A DNA stretch of 64,000 nt from Arenimonas sp. (GCA_019459145.1 JAIBEK010000009.1:1-64000); one strand, 5' to 3'; positions 34,514 through 44,650 are shown, numbered from the stretch's first letter. Notes: a model not told the origin generated them from the letters alone. Program-made: numbers and translations.

Positions 34514-36169
34514 TCAAAGGGCAGACGCGCCTTTTTTCGCCGGAATGACGCGCGCCAGCACCGCCTCGATGGCGTCCGGGCTCAGCGGTTTCAGGATAAC
34601 GTCGTTCATTCCCGCGGCGAAACACTCGTCGCGATCCCGCTCGAAGGCCTGCACCAGGACGCCGATCACCGGCGTGGTGCGGCCGGTGCCGCGTTCCGCC
34701 TCGCGGATGCGGCGGCAGGCTTCGAAGCCGTTGGCCACCGGCAGGGTGACGTCCATCAACACGATGTCGGGCCTGAGTTCATCGCAAAGCCGCACGACCT
34801 CCTCGCCATCGGCGGCGATCCGATAGGCATAGCCCAGCCCCTCGAGGATCTGCGCGAAGACGATCTGGTTGATGTCGTTGTCCTCTGCGACGAGGACGAA
34901 GGGCGCCGCTGCATGCTCGACGGGAGCGTGGCGTTCGGCTTCGCCACTGCTGATCTGCCAGTCGTCGGAGCCCTGATCGGGATCCAGCCCGATCAGCTTG
35001 TCCATGACATGAAAGGCAAGTTCGGTATCCAGCTGGAAACCATCCAGCGTGATCGTGCCGATGCCGTAGGTCTCGGCCACTTCCAGGCATTTGACGTCCA
35101 TCTGCGTGTCGACCAGGATCAGGTCGATCACAACGCCGACCGAGCGGGCGACGCTCAGAAAGGCTTCCTGCTCGGTGGCATCGCGCACGCAGCAGGCGTC
35201 GAGCCCGAGGCGCTGCAGCGTCTTGAGGCTCTTTGTCTCGAATTCGGTGTCGCCGGTGACGAGCAGGGCCTTGCGACCCTTGGGGACGGCATGGCGCTCG
35301 GCCCGCGCACAGGTGTCTTCCGGAAGGTAGGTCTTGCCCAGCGCAGACGCGACCGGAGCATGGGTCCCGTCATCGGATACCGCCAGGGCCATGTCGTCGA
35401 AGCTGGTGACGACGAAATAGCGGCCGGGCTTGCCGACGCGCAGGCTGCGCAGCACGACCCGCCGGACCGCGCCCGCGCCGTCCTGAAGCTCGATCGCCGT
35501 GGCCGAAGGCGTTCCGGTCTCCAGCACGTGCCGGGAAACGCTTGTCAACCGCTCGGCGGTGGCGTCGGCAAAGGCGGCTGCCAGTGTCCCCCCCAGCACG
35601 CCTTCGGCGGATATATCCATGAACCGGCAAAAGGCCTTGTTGACCGCAACCATGCCGAGATTGCGATCCTGGACGAAGACCGGCTGCGCCAGGTTGTCGA
35701 GGATCTCCTCGGTCAACTGCACGCGCTCGATGTCGGCGCGCCATTGCTCCTCGCGCTTCTTCTGCTCGGTGATATCGGTAATGACGCAGATGCCATGACC
35801 GGAGGCGAGCCGGCGCTTGGTGAGCCGGGTCCAGCGGCTCTGGCCGTCGCATTGCTGGATTTCGGAGCGCTCCCGCCAATGGGCGGAAATATGCTCGGCG
35901 ATCCATTCGTCCCGGCTCTGCGCCGCGTCGTCGCGCCCGGCCGTCGCCGCACCCCGCCAACCGGCGTCATAGAGCGCGCCAAGATGGTCGCGCAACCGCG
36001 TGCCGGGCGTCAGATACTGGGGGGGAACAGGGAAATAGCTGCGGATCAGGCGGCTTGCGTAAATCAACTCATCGTTGCGATCGTAAACGATGAAAGCCAC
36101 GGCCAGGGCTTCCGAGACGGCGTCGAGCATGGTCGTCTGCAACGATGCATCCGATACCCCGCTGACCAT
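34514..36169 (-). CDS. PAS-domain response regulator without kinase
   Basis: 551 residues. An N-terminal PAS-like region (about 10-135, with a DITEQKKREEQ linker) and a second PAS (about 145-270, LDNLAQPVFVQDRNLGMVAVNKAF) are followed by a diverged receiver-like fold (about 300-400). A full receiver comes last (about 425-545: LVAEDNDINQIVF acidic pair, DIVLMDVTLP phospho-Asp, LKPLSP lysine). No HisKA or HATPase is present, so it must be phosphorylated by another kinase or act as a scaffold. Its role is unknown. Confidence 0.78.
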   Translation of the reverse strand: MVSGVSDASLQTTMLDAVSEALAVAFIVYDRNDELIYASRLIRSYFPVPPQYLTPGTRLRDHLGALYDAGWRGAATAGRDDAAQSRDEWIAEHISAHWRERSEIQQCDGQSRWTRLTKRRLASGHGICVITDITEQKKREEQWRADIERVQLTEEILDNLAQPVFVQDRNLGMVAVNKAFCRFMDISAEGVLGGTLAAAFADATAERLTSVSRHVLETGTPSATAIELQDGAGAVRRVVLRSLRVGKPGRYFVVTSFDDMALAVSDDGTHAPVASALGKTYLPEDTCARAERHAVPKGRKALLVTGDTEFETKSLKTLQRLGLDACCVRDATEQEAFLSVARSVGVVIDLILVDTQMDVKCLEVAETYGIGTITLDGFQLDTELAFHVMDKLIGLDPDQGSDDWQISSGEAERHAPVEHAAAPFVLVAEDNDINQIVFAQILEGLGYAYRIAADGEEVVRLCDELRPDIVLMDVTLPVANGFEACRRIREAERGTGRTTPVIGVLVQAFERDRDECFAAGMNDVILKPLSPDAIEAVLARVIPAKKGASAL

Positions 36170-36517
36170 CCATCATTCCCCTTTGGCCTGTCGTCACCAT
36201 TACTTGCGCTACGCATCGACGATGTCGCTTCGAAATGCCGGGGTGCAGGGCAACCCGGACAAAGTCTCTAAGTCTTACGCAACGCAACCGACATGCCGAA
36301 GGAAGCCTTGAATTGGCGAGGGGCGAATGAAGGACGTTTCGGCGCCGTCCTTCCCCTTGCTGGCCAAGCAGCATTGCCGGAGAACATTTCAAGTCTGCGT
36401 TGAAACTATCGGCTCAAGCTTAAGGCGATCTTAATGGCCAAAGCGAGTTGTGCCGCTTTCGCGCAACCGGCGCAGTTACCGCTTTCCTCGCAGCGCCGAA
36501 TCCTCGAAAATAGATGG
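36170..36517. other. Intergenic region between PAS-REC gene and mutL
   Basis: 348 bp, divergent. The upstream extension of the mutL frame (from 36434) has no ribosome site and does not match the family. No terminator, tRNA or repeat was seen. Confidence 0.55.
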
Positions 36518-38368
36518 ATGGATATCAAGCAGCTCTCCGAGACCCTCATCAACCAGATCGCCGCCGGCGAGGTCATCGAACGACCCGCGAGCGCGGCGAA
36601 GGAACTGATCGAGAACGCCATCGACGCGGGCGCGACACGCATCGAGATTGCCACGGCCGGCGGCGGCAAGAGCCTGCTTCGGGTCGCCGACAACGGTTGC
36701 GGCATGGAGGCGGCGGATCTCGAACTCGCCATCCGCCGCCACTGCACCTCGAAGATCAGTGACACGCTGTTCGACATTCGCTCGCTCGGCTTTCGCGGCG
36801 AGGCCCTGCCGTCGATCGGCTCGGTCTCCAGGCTCAGCATCGCCAGCCGCAAGGCCGGCAGTGCGGAAGGAGCCGAGATTGTGGTCGCCGGCGGCAAGGT
36901 CTCCCCCGTCCGGCCAGCCGCCGCCAATCCGGGCACGACGGTCGAGGTGCGCGACCTGTTCTTCGCCACGCCTGCCCGGCTGAAATTCCTCAAGACCGAA
37001 AAGGCCGAGGCGGCCGCGATCACCGAAGTGGTGAAGCGCATGGCGATCGCCTTTCCGGCGATCCGCTTCGTGCTGTCGGGCGCTGACCGCTCGACGCTGG
37101 AACTGCCGGCGACCGGCGACGATCATCTGGCCCGCATCGCCCAGGTGCTGGGCTCCGAGTTCCGCGACAATGCCATCGCGCTCGATGCGGAACGCGAGGA
37201 CGTGCACCTTGGCGGCTTTGCCGGCCTGCCGACCTTCCATCGCGGCAATTCCGCCCATCAATACGCCTTCGTCAACGGCCGGCCGGTCCAGGACAAGCAG
37301 ATCCTCTCGGCGATCCGTGGCGCCTATGCCGAGACCATGCCGCAGGGGCGCTATCCGGTCGCGGTACTGTCGCTGACGCTCGATCCGGCGCTGGTCGACG
37401 TCAATGTGCATCCGGCGAAATCGGATGTGCGGTTCCGCGATCCGGGCCTGGTGCGCGGCCTGATTGTCGGCGCCATCCGCGAGGCGCTCAAGCGCGAAGG
37501 GGACCGCGCTTCGACCACCGGGGCGGAGGGAATGCTGCGCGCCTTCAGGCCCGGTTTCCGCCCGACGGCTGCCGCGACATCCGGCGGCAATTGGAGTTTC
37601 CAGTCGTCGCCCTACCGGCCCTTCACTGCGCCCCATTCACCGGAGACGGGCAATACCGACTATCGACCGGGATTCGGCGAGGCGGCGCAGGGATCCTTCG
37701 GCGAAACGGCGATGCCTGCGGCCCGCAGCGAAGGTCCCGGCGGGGGGCAATCGCCGGGGGCACCGGGGGCGTCGGCGGAACCGGTCGCCTATCCGCTCGG
37801 GGCCGCCCGCGCCCAGGTCCATGCCAACTACATCGTCTCGCAGACCAGGGACGGGCTCGTCATCGTCGACCAGCACGCCGCCCATGAGCGGCTGGTGTTC
37901 GAGCAGATGCGCAAGGCGCTTTCCGGCCGACGGCTGCCGTCGCAGGGCTTGCTGATCCCGGAAATCGTCGACTTGCCGGAAGAGGATTGCGACCGCCTGA
38001 TGGTGCATGCGGCATCGCTCGAACAACTGGGGCTCGCCATCGAGCGGTTCGGCCCCGGCGCGATCGCGGTGCGCGAGACGCCGGCCATGCTGGGCGAGAT
38101 GGACGTGCCGGGACTGGTGCGCGAACTGGCCGACGAGATTGCCGAATGGGACACGGCGCTCGGGCTTTCCGCCAAGCTGGAGCATGTCGCGGCGACCATG
38201 GCCTGCCATGGATCGGTGCGCTCCGGGCGGCAATTGCGGGTCGAGGAGATGAACGCGCTTTTGCGGCAGATGGAGGAGACACCGGGTTCCGGCCAGTGCA
38301 ATCACGGCCGGCCGACCTATGTCGAACTGAAGCTCTCCGACATCGAGCGGCTGTTCGGGCGAAGCTGA
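36518..38368 (+). CDS. mutL: DNA mismatch repair protein MutL
   Basis: 616 residues from ATG at 36518 ([19 protein letters not shown]), which is the conserved start. The N-terminal GHKL ATPase has [25 protein letters not shown] and [10 protein letters not shown]. The C-terminal dimerisation domain holds [12 protein letters not shown], which fits the DQHA-x2-E-x4-E metal-binding motif of endonuclease-type MutL. E. coli MutL, which uses MutH, lacks it. CNHGRPTY near the end is also conserved. It is followed by DUF2093. Confidence 0.95.
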   Translation: MDIKQLSETLINQIAAGEVIERPASAAKELIENAIDAGATRIEIATAGGGKSLLRVADNGCGMEAADLELAIRRHCTSKISDTLFDIRSLGFRGEALPSIGSVSRLSIASRKAGSAEGAEIVVAGGKVSPVRPAAANPGTTVEVRDLFFATPARLKFLKTEKAEAAAITEVVKRMAIAFPAIRFVLSGADRSTLELPATGDDHLARIAQVLGSEFRDNAIALDAEREDVHLGGFAGLPTFHRGNSAHQYAFVNGRPVQDKQILSAIRGAYAETMPQGRYPVAVLSLTLDPALVDVNVHPAKSDVRFRDPGLVRGLIVGAIREALKREGDRASTTGAEGMLRAFRPGFRPTAAATSGGNWSFQSSPYRPFTAPHSPETGNTDYRPGFGEAAQGSFGETAMPAARSEGPGGGQSPGAPGASAEPVAYPLGAARAQVHANYIVSQTRDGLVIVDQHAAHERLVFEQMRKALSGRRLPSQGLLIPEIVDLPEEDCDRLMVHAASLEQLGLAIERFGPGAIAVRETPAMLGEMDVPGLVRELADEIAEWDTALGLSAKLEHVAATMACHGSVRSGRQLRVEEMNALLRQMEETPGSGQCNHGRPTYVELKLSDIERLFGRS

Positions 38369-38433
38369 AAAGGCTGGAAATCGCGACGATGGCGCGCTAT
38401 GGCAGTTTTACTACACGCAGGAGACCTCGCCAG

Positions 38434-38661
38434 ATGAACCGTTTCGAAGGCGGAAGCCGGGAAGCCAAGATCCGCTACCTCGACGCGGACTTCCAGATCC
38501 TGTCGCCGGGCTCCTACGTCACCTGCGCGATCACCGGCCAGCCGATCATGATCGACGAGCTGAAATACTGGAGCGTCGCGCGGCAGGAACCTTATGTCGA
38601 CGCCACGGCCTCGCTCGAAGCCGAAAAGCGGGCCGGCGCCCTTCCCAACCAGAAGCGCTGA
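38434..38661 (+). CDS. DUF2093 domain protein
   Basis: 75 residues from ATG at 38434, about ten bases after GGAG. The family sequence MNRFEGGSREAKIRYLDADF starts there, followed by ILSPGSYVTCAITGQPI and LKYWSVARQEPYVD, with one Cys. Found almost only in alphaproteobacteria and of unknown role. It lies 65 bp after mutL and is convergent with lpxK. Confidence 0.9.
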   Translation: MNRFEGGSREAKIRYLDADFQILSPGSYVTCAITGQPIMIDELKYWSVARQEPYVDATASLEAEKRAGALPNQKR

Positions 38662-38676
38662 TCGGGCACATCGCCC

Positions 38677-39714
38677 TCAGCGCGCCGACGTCTTCAGCCG
38701 CCGGGTCCGGCAGGCCTCGACGGCGCGGTCGATGATGGAGCCCGGCGCCTGCGGATCGTCGAAGGCCATGTCGACGTCGACGACGCTTAACCGCCGCCGC
38801 AATTCCTCCGAGCGACCATGGCCACCGGCGAGGCGCATCACGTCCTTGGCCGTGGTGGCCAGCACGAGGCCTTTAGTCTCGGCATGGGCGATCAGGTCGT
38901 CGATCTCGTCGTCGCTCAGATGATGATGATCGGGAAAGCCGCGCGTCTCCACCACCTCCGCACCGATCGATTCCAGTGTGCGATAGAATTTCCCCGGATC
39001 GGCAATGCCGGCAAAGGCGAGCACGCGGCGGCCGGCAAGCCCCGCATCGCCCCGCGGCCGAAGCTTGGCCACCATCACCTGCTTGCCCGCCCTTGCCGCC
39101 TGGCGCACAAGCCTGTCGGCGGCATTGCCGTCGCCGACCTTGAGAATGGCATCGAGATGCCGCATCTGCACGGCGATCGGAGCACGCACGGGACCGCCGG
39201 GCACGATATGGCCGTTACCGATGCCACGACCGGTGTCGATCACCACGAGGGCGAAATCGACTGTGAGCCGGGCACTCTGGAACCCGTCGTCCATGATGAT
39301 CAGGTCGACGCCTTCCTTGACCAGCCGTTCGGCACCAGCGACACGGCGTCTTGAAATGACGGTCAGCGCCTCGCGGGCGAGCAGCAGCGGCTCGTCTCCG
39401 ACATCGACGGCGCGGTGGTGGTCGGGATCGACCACGGTGGTGACGTCGAGCGAGCCGCTATAGCCGCGGCTGAGGAAGCCGGGTTTCAGCCCTTTCGCCT
39501 TGGCGGCGCGGGCGATCGTCAGGGCGGTCGGGGTCTTGCCCGCGCCACCGACGGTGAAATTGCCGACGCAGATCACCGGGACCGGCGGCGCATGGCGGCG
39601 CTTGCGGCCCATGCGATAGCCCGCGATCCGGCCGTAAAGGAAGGAAAGCGGCGCCAGGCTCCAGGCACGCCAGTCGGGCTTCATCCACCAGAACGGCGGC
39701 GCTTCCGATACCAT
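38677..39714 (-). CDS. lpxK: Tetraacyldisaccharide 4'-kinase
   Basis: 345 residues. An N-terminal hydrophobic region near [10 protein letters not shown] anchors it. The P-loop is in [19 protein letters not shown], and ILKVGDGN and DDGFQSARL match LpxK. It adds the 4'-phosphate to the lipid A precursor on the inner membrane. It is the third gene of a waaA-HAD-lpxK block, 114 bp after the HAD gene start-to-stop junction. Confidence 0.93.
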   Translation of the reverse strand: MVSEAPPFWWMKPDWRAWSLAPLSFLYGRIAGYRMGRKRRHAPPVPVICVGNFTVGGAGKTPTALTIARAAKAKGLKPGFLSRGYSGSLDVTTVVDPDHHRAVDVGDEPLLLAREALTVISRRRVAGAERLVKEGVDLIIMDDGFQSARLTVDFALVVIDTGRGIGNGHIVPGGPVRAPIAVQMRHLDAILKVGDGNAADRLVRQAARAGKQVMVAKLRPRGDAGLAGRRVLAFAGIADPGKFYRTLESIGAEVVETRGFPDHHHLSDDEIDDLIAHAETKGLVLATTAKDVMRLAGGHGRSEELRRRLSVVDVDMAFDDPQAPGSIIDRAVEACRTRRLKTSAR

Positions 39715-39828
39715 GTCTTACCGTTATCCTTGTTCCCAGGGCTCTGCGCGGCGGCTTCGCGCCGGTGGCAACAGAGCCAGACCGCATGGCCTTCGTCAAG
39801 TCGAGCGTCCCATTCCGGGACAGGCCGA

Positions 39829-40560
39829 TCAACCCAGGGCGGCCTCGAGCTCGGTGATGTCGTTGAGAAGAATGTCGCACGCCTCTTCGAGCGACTGGCG
39901 CGAGCCGGTGCCGGAAAGCACCGCGACTTTCAGGCCAACCCCGGCATTGCGGCCCATGTGCAGGTCGTGATTGTTGTCACCGACCACCGCCACCTGATGC
40001 GGCGCAAGCCCGGTCTCGGCGCAGAAGCCCAGGACCATGCCTGGGCCGGGCTTGGAGCCGTGGCCGCTGTCATAGCCGGCGACGAAATCGACATAGTCAC
40101 CAATACCGAAGCGCCGCACGGTGACACGGATCGATCGCTCATTGTCGCTGGAGGCGATGCCGATCCTAAAGCCCCGCCCACGCAGCCGGGCAAACAGGGG
40201 TTCGAGCTCGGTTACGGGAACGGAAAGTTCGGCGGCGCTGGCGAAAAGGTCATCGATCAGCGGCACGAGGGCGTCCAGGTCGAAGGGCGCACCGGCGGCG
40301 ATCAGACCCTGGCCGATCTCGCGGCTGTTGCCGGCCGCCAACAGGCTGTCGGGCACGAGATGGCCGGACACCGGGTCCATGCCGCAGGCGGCCAGAAGCC
40401 GGTCGGCGAGTTCGGCGTCTCCGACCGCGGCGATCTGGGCCAGCTTGCGATTGACCGGCTCCCAGCTCGCGTCGAAATCGAGAAGCGTGCCGTCCTTGTC
40501 GAACAGGATGCCGGCAATGGTCGTGGGCGCTGCCATGTCGCGCTTGTCCTCCGCCGCCAT
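39829..40560 (-). CDS. HAD family hydrolase (phosphoglycolate phosphatase-like)
   Basis: 243 residues. All four HAD motifs are visible: DKDGTLLDFD, SSDN, the Lys in GHGSKPGPGM, and VVGDNNHDLHMG. It begins at ATG 40560, which overlaps the waaA stop as TGATG, so its translation depends on waaA. A second start at 40536 is possible. A phosphatase fixed in this tight order between the Kdo transferase and lpxK may act on a sugar phosphate of LPS synthesis; that is inference from context only. Confidence 0.85.
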   Translation of the reverse strand: MAAEDKRDMAAPTTIAGILFDKDGTLLDFDASWEPVNRKLAQIAAVGDAELADRLLAACGMDPVSGHLVPDSLLAAGNSREIGQGLIAAGAPFDLDALVPLIDDLFASAAELSVPVTELEPLFARLRGRGFRIGIASSDNERSIRVTVRRFGIGDYVDFVAGYDSGHGSKPGPGMVLGFCAETGLAPHQVAVVGDNNHDLHMGRNAGVGLKVAVLSGTGSRQSLEEACDILLNDITELEAALG

Positions 40561-41885
40561 CAGGCGCGGCCGGCCGCGCGCGGCTCGAGCCGGGCCTGGA
40601 CGGTCAGCGGATTGATGTAGGGTTCCAGGCCCTTGACCGTCGCCATCAGCGCACCGCGCATCTCCTGGATGCTCTCCATGCCTGCATCGATCATCTTGTG
40701 ACGCGCCAGATCATTGGTGGTCAGGAAGTGCACGGCCTTGGCCAGCATTTCGGCGTCGCGGACGATGCGCGCACTGCCGTTGCGCACCAGTCGCTGGTAG
40801 CTCTCGCGGAAGTTCCCGACCTTGGGTCCAGACAGGACGGCGCAACCCAGCATGGCGGGCTCCAGCGGGTTTTGCCCGCCCTCGCCGGTCAGCGAGCGCC
40901 CGACGAAAGCGATCTCGGTCAGGCGGAGGTAAAGGCCCATCTCGCCGATCGTGTCGCCGAGAAACACGTCGATATCCGGGGTGATCATGTCGTCGCGGGT
41001 GCGACGCGCGACCTTCAGCCCCTTCTCGATCATCATCGCTTCGATCTCGTCAGCCCGTTCGGGATGGCGCGGCACGACAATCGACAGGAGGCCGGTATGG
41101 GCTTTCAGCGCACGATGGACCATGCAGCCGATCTTTTCCTCGCCGTCGAAGGTGGAGATCGCAGCCCAGGTCTTGCGCGGGCCAATCTGCTGCCGGTAAC
41201 GCTCGAGCACCGCCTCGTCGCAGGGCGGCGCGTCGCCATCGACCTTGATATTGCCGGAGACATTGACCGGCCAGGCGCCTAGGTCGCGGAATCGTTCGGC
41301 ATCGAGATCCGACTGGGCGATCACCAGCGCCAGCTTGGAAAACAGCGCCTCGGCGATCGACGCATGGCGCCGCCAGCGATCGAAGGACCGATCGGAGATG
41401 CGGGCGTTGACGAGGATCTGCGGGATATGACGCTTGTGCAGTTCCATGAGCGTGGTCGGCCAGATTTCCGACTCCACCGAAATCGCCACATCGGGCCGCC
41501 AATAGGCGAGGAAGCGACGCACCGCCGGCTTGACGTCGAGCGGCACATATTGGTGCAGGATCTCGCCGTCGAGCCGGAAGCGGGCAAGCTCGGCGGAGGT
41601 GACGGTGCCGGTGGTCAACAATACGTTGATGTCGCGCCGGCGCAGTTCCCGCATCAAGGGGACGATGGCGAGCGTCTCGCCGACGCTGGCCGCATGCATC
41701 CAGACCAGCGGGCCGGCGGGCCGATCGATCGACGGATAGCCGTAGCGTTCCAGGCGACGGGCGCGATCCTCCTTGCCCTTGGCAGCGCGCAAGGCAAGCA
41801 AAGGCCCCGTCAGCGGATAGGCGGCAATGCCTGCCCAGCCGTAAGAGGCTATGATCAACGATGCGAGACCATCGCTCATCGCCAT
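40560..41885 (-). CDS. waaA: 3-deoxy-D-manno-octulosonic acid transferase
   Basis: 441 residues from ATG at 41885; the longer open frame upstream is not conserved. A GT-B enzyme: an N-terminal helix (LIIASYGWAGIAAYP), WMHAASVGETLAIVPL with the catalytic Glu (VGE), ESEIWPTTLMEL, and VGRSLTGEGGQNPLEPAMLG at the CMP-Kdo site. It transfers Kdo residues to lipid A precursor. It leads a block with a HAD phosphatase and lpxK. Confidence 0.93.
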   Translation of the reverse strand: MAMSDGLASLIIASYGWAGIAAYPLTGPLLALRAAKGKEDRARRLERYGYPSIDRPAGPLVWMHAASVGETLAIVPLMRELRRRDINVLLTTGTVTSAELARFRLDGEILHQYVPLDVKPAVRRFLAYWRPDVAISVESEIWPTTLMELHKRHIPQILVNARISDRSFDRWRRHASIAEALFSKLALVIAQSDLDAERFRDLGAWPVNVSGNIKVDGDAPPCDEAVLERYRQQIGPRKTWAAISTFDGEEKIGCMVHRALKAHTGLLSIVVPRHPERADEIEAMMIEKGLKVARRTRDDMITPDIDVFLGDTIGEMGLYLRLTEIAFVGRSLTGEGGQNPLEPAMLGCAVLSGPKVGNFRESYQRLVRNGSARIVRDAEMLAKAVHFLTTNDLARHKMIDAGMESIQEMRGALMATVKGLEPYINPLTVQARLEPRAAGRA

Positions 41886-41989
41886 TGTGCGGGACCGTTT
41901 CTGTTCATCATGGACGCCATTTCGCCCTTTCCGGGGTGTGGCTACGCAATACTCAGATGCTTCAAAACTACGTTTTAAAAGTGACAGGC

Positions 41990-42025
41990 GGCAACGGCGC
42001 GGGACTTCGTCCACAGGCCGTTGCC
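41990..42025. repeat. Long inverted repeat in waaA leader
   Basis: GGCAACGGC (41990-41998) and GCCGTTGCC (42017-42025) are perfect 9-bp arms around an 18-base loop, which itself can form GGAC/GTCC. It lies between DUF4170 and waaA. No T-run follows on the minus strand, so attenuation or protein binding is as likely as termination. Confidence 0.5.
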
Positions 42026-42036
42026 GAAAAAAGTCT

Positions 42037-42285
42037 TCAGCTCTCGATGGTCTTGCCGCCCGGGGTCAGCAGGCGGTGCATATGCACGATGAAATAGCGC
42101 ATATGGGCATTGTCGACCGTCTGCTGCGCCTTGGCCTTCCAGGCCGCGAGCGCGCTTGCATAGTCCGGGAAAATGCCGACGATGTCGAGTTCGTTCAGAT
42201 CACGGAACTGGACGTCTTCCAGGCTCGACAATTCGCCGCCGAAGACGAGGTGAAGAAGCTGCTTCTTATCGCTGGATTCCGTCAT
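42037..42285 (-). CDS. DUF4170 domain protein
   Basis: 82 residues from ATG at 42285. The family core is clear: LLHLVFGGELSSLE, VGIFPDYASALAAWKAKAQ, VDNAHMRYFIVHMHRLL. DUF4170 proteins are small, alphaproteobacterial and functionally unknown. It sits 61 bp after the cysQ-like gene and about 150 bp ahead of waaA, the usual place in rhizobial lipid A clusters. Confidence 0.9.
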   Translation of the reverse strand: MTESSDKKQLLHLVFGGELSSLEDVQFRDLNELDIVGIFPDYASALAAWKAKAQQTVDNAHMRYFIVHMHRLLTPGGKTIES

Positions 42286-42346
42286 TCTCGGTTTCTTTCC
42301 ATTCGGATTATCTCCCACCTTCCTCTGCTCGATTTCGCGCAAAAGG

Positions 42347-43156
42347 TCAACCACGCGGCAGGAGAAGCAGGTGTTTCAGCAGGTCCGGCAATTCTGCGTC
42401 GGTGGCGGCGCAAAGCTCGCCATGGCTCACCTCCGCCCGATTGTAGCGCAGCGGTTCGCCGGCGAGGTCGACAAGCCTTCCGCCGGCACGCTCGAGGATG
42501 AGGTCGGCGGCGGCGAGATCCCAGTCATGGGAATTGCGCTTGACCAGGGTGGCGTCGATGCGCCCCTCGGCGACCATGGCGAGGCGATAGGCGAGCGAGG
42601 GGATATGCTCGACCCGCTCGATGCGGCCGCGAATGACGGCATCGAAGGCCGAGACTATGTCCTGCGGGGTGGCGACGCGCAGGCGCTCATCGGGCCGATG
42701 CGGGGCAACGGCGATCGGCTGGCCGTTCTTCAATGCCGGGCCATCGCCGCAGGCGGCAAATTCCTCGTCCAGCGCGGGCGCGACCAGAACACCGGCCACC
42801 GGCCTACCCTTATGCACCACCGCGACGCTGACGCACCAGGTCCTGCGGCCGTTGATGAAGGCCCGCGTGCCGTCGATCGGATCGACGACGAAGAGCGTCT
42901 CGCAGTCGAGCCGGGCCGGATCGTCGTCGGTCTCCTCCGACAGCCAGCCATAGGTCGGGCGGGCCTTGCGCAACTGATCCTCAAGACAGCGGTTTGCCGC
43001 ATAGTCGGCGGCGCTGACCGGCGAATGGCCCTCGTTCTTCCACCAGACTTCCGGCGATTGGCCGAAATAGGTGAGCGCCACGGCACCCGCCTCGCGTGCG
43101 GCCGTGGCGATCAGCGTCATGTCCGCCTGCCAGTCGATGGTCGTCTTGCCCGTCAT
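42347..43156 (-). CDS. Inositol monophosphatase family (CysQ-like bisphosphate nucleotidase)
   Basis: 269 residues. The metal-dependent phosphatase motifs are WLSEETDDD (Glu-Glu pair), VDPIDGTRAFINGR and SHDWDLAAADLIL. The DPIDGTRAF form is shared by CysQ and by many 3'-phosphoadenosine or inositol phosphatases. In rhizobial genomes it is normally labelled 3'(2'),5'-bisphosphate nucleotidase; the substrate is not proved by sequence. It begins 39 bp after pmbA on the same strand. Confidence 0.87.
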   Translation of the reverse strand: MTGKTTIDWQADMTLIATAAREAGAVALTYFGQSPEVWWKNEGHSPVSAADYAANRCLEDQLRKARPTYGWLSEETDDDPARLDCETLFVVDPIDGTRAFINGRRTWCVSVAVVHKGRPVAGVLVAPALDEEFAACGDGPALKNGQPIAVAPHRPDERLRVATPQDIVSAFDAVIRGRIERVEHIPSLAYRLAMVAEGRIDATLVKRNSHDWDLAAADLILERAGGRLVDLAGEPLRYNRAEVSHGELCAATDAELPDLLKHLLLLPRG

Positions 43157-43195
43157 GTCCGCCTCTTTCGGCCCGCCGCCTGGTTCGCCCGCCCG

Positions 43196-44557
43196 TCAGC
43201 AACCGGCAAGGGTCATGCCCTCGATGGCGATCGTCGGGGCGGCGACGCCGAACTTGCGGTCGATGTCGCTCGCCGGCGTGACACGCATAAACATCTCCTT
43301 GAGGTTCGAAGCGATCGTCACCTCGGACACCGGAAACGTGCGTTCGCCATTCTCGATCCAGAAGCCGGTCGCGCCGCGGCTGTATTCGCCGGTGATCATG
43401 TCGACGCCCTGGCCGATCAGTTCGGTCACGTAGAAGCCGGTGCCGATCTGGCGGATCAGGTCCTCGGGCGAGATCGTTCCCGGCTCGAGCGCAAGATTTG
43501 TCGAGGTGGGCGAAACCGAGGTGCCGCCGCGCGCGCCCCGGCCATTGGTGTGGAGGCCGAGTTCGCGCGCTGCGGACGAGGAAAGGAACCAGTGCTTCAG
43601 CACGCCGTCCTCGATCATCGTCAGCTTCTCGCCGCGCACGCCCTCGCCGTCGAACGGCCGCGATGCGGAGCCGCGAACCTTGAGCGGATCGTCGGTGATG
43701 TTCAGTCCGGCCTTCAGCACCTGCTCGCCCATGCGATCGCGCAGGAAGGAGGTCTTGCGGGCAACCGAGGCGCCATTGATGGCGCCGGCAATGTGACCGA
43801 CGAAGCCGCGCGCGACTCGCGGATCGAAGACGACGGTCACGTCCTTGCCCGTCGGCACCTGGCGCGGGTTGATCCGCTTGACGACACGCTCGCCGGCGCG
43901 GCGGCCGATGGCTTCGGGCGTATCGAGTTCGGCGAAATACAGGCGGCTGTCGAAATCGTGGTCACGCTCCATGCGCGTGCCCTCACCGGCGATCACGCCG
44001 ACCGAACGGCTGAAGCGCGAGGCCATGTAGCTGCCGGAAAAACCGTGCGAGGTGACAAGCACCATGCCGCCCATGCCGGCGGAGGCACCGGCACCCGCCG
44101 AATTGCTGACGCCGTCGACGCCAAGGGCCGATGCTTCCATCGCAAGGGCCGCCTCGCGCAGCATGTCGCTCGACACCTCCGTCGGGTCGAACAGGTCGAG
44201 ATCGACCACCTGGCGGGCGAGATCGGACGTGTCGGCAAGGCCCGCATAGGGGTCTTCCGGCGAAACCCTGGCCATGGCGACGGCGCGCTCGGCCAGCACC
44301 TTCAGGTCGAAGCCGGGATTGGCCGAGACGCTGGCGACCTTCCTGCCGATGAACACTCTCAGCGAAAAATCGTCGCCTTCGGAGGCATCGGTCTGTTCGA
44401 CCTTGCCGAGGCGGACGCTGACCGAGGTCGAGCGGGAACGGACGACCACGGCATCGGCACTTTCGGCGCCGGCCTTCAGGGCAAGCGCGACGAGTTCCTC
44501 GGCACGGGAGAGGAGGCTGGCGGAATCGATCTGGCTGGACATGATTTGGCCTTTCAT
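43196..44557 (-). CDS. pmbA: Metallopeptidase-like protein PmbA/TldE
   Basis: 453 residues from ATG at 44557 (GGAG five bases before); a second start at 44542 is equally plausible. The TldD/PmbA fold shows SVSVRLGKVEQTDASEGDDFSLRV split over the first strand pair, then GEYSRGATGFWIENGE and FPVSEVTIASNLKEMF near the C-terminus. TldE/PmbA lacks the zinc site of its partner TldD, with which it processes microcins, CcdA and other unstructured peptides. tldD is not in this window. Confidence 0.9.
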   Translation of the reverse strand: MKGQIMSSQIDSASLLSRAEELVALALKAGAESADAVVVRSRSTSVSVRLGKVEQTDASEGDDFSLRVFIGRKVASVSANPGFDLKVLAERAVAMARVSPEDPYAGLADTSDLARQVVDLDLFDPTEVSSDMLREAALAMEASALGVDGVSNSAGAGASAGMGGMVLVTSHGFSGSYMASRFSRSVGVIAGEGTRMERDHDFDSRLYFAELDTPEAIGRRAGERVVKRINPRQVPTGKDVTVVFDPRVARGFVGHIAGAINGASVARKTSFLRDRMGEQVLKAGLNITDDPLKVRGSASRPFDGEGVRGEKLTMIEDGVLKHWFLSSSAARELGLHTNGRGARGGTSVSPTSTNLALEPGTISPEDLIRQIGTGFYVTELIGQGVDMITGEYSRGATGFWIENGERTFPVSEVTIASNLKEMFMRVTPASDIDRKFGVAAPTIAIEGMTLAGC

Positions 44558-44650
44558 TCCCGCTCCATTTATTGTGCATTACGAAAGGCATCAAGGGTCG
44601 CCCGGTGATTCACCGGCCTTAGACGATCACAAACGCAGGAGAGCCACAGA

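Noticed and set aside
42371..44608. 745-codon plus-strand frame opposite cysQ-like gene and pmbA
   Set aside because: Crosses two well-supported genes on the other strand; composition is that of a shadow frame.
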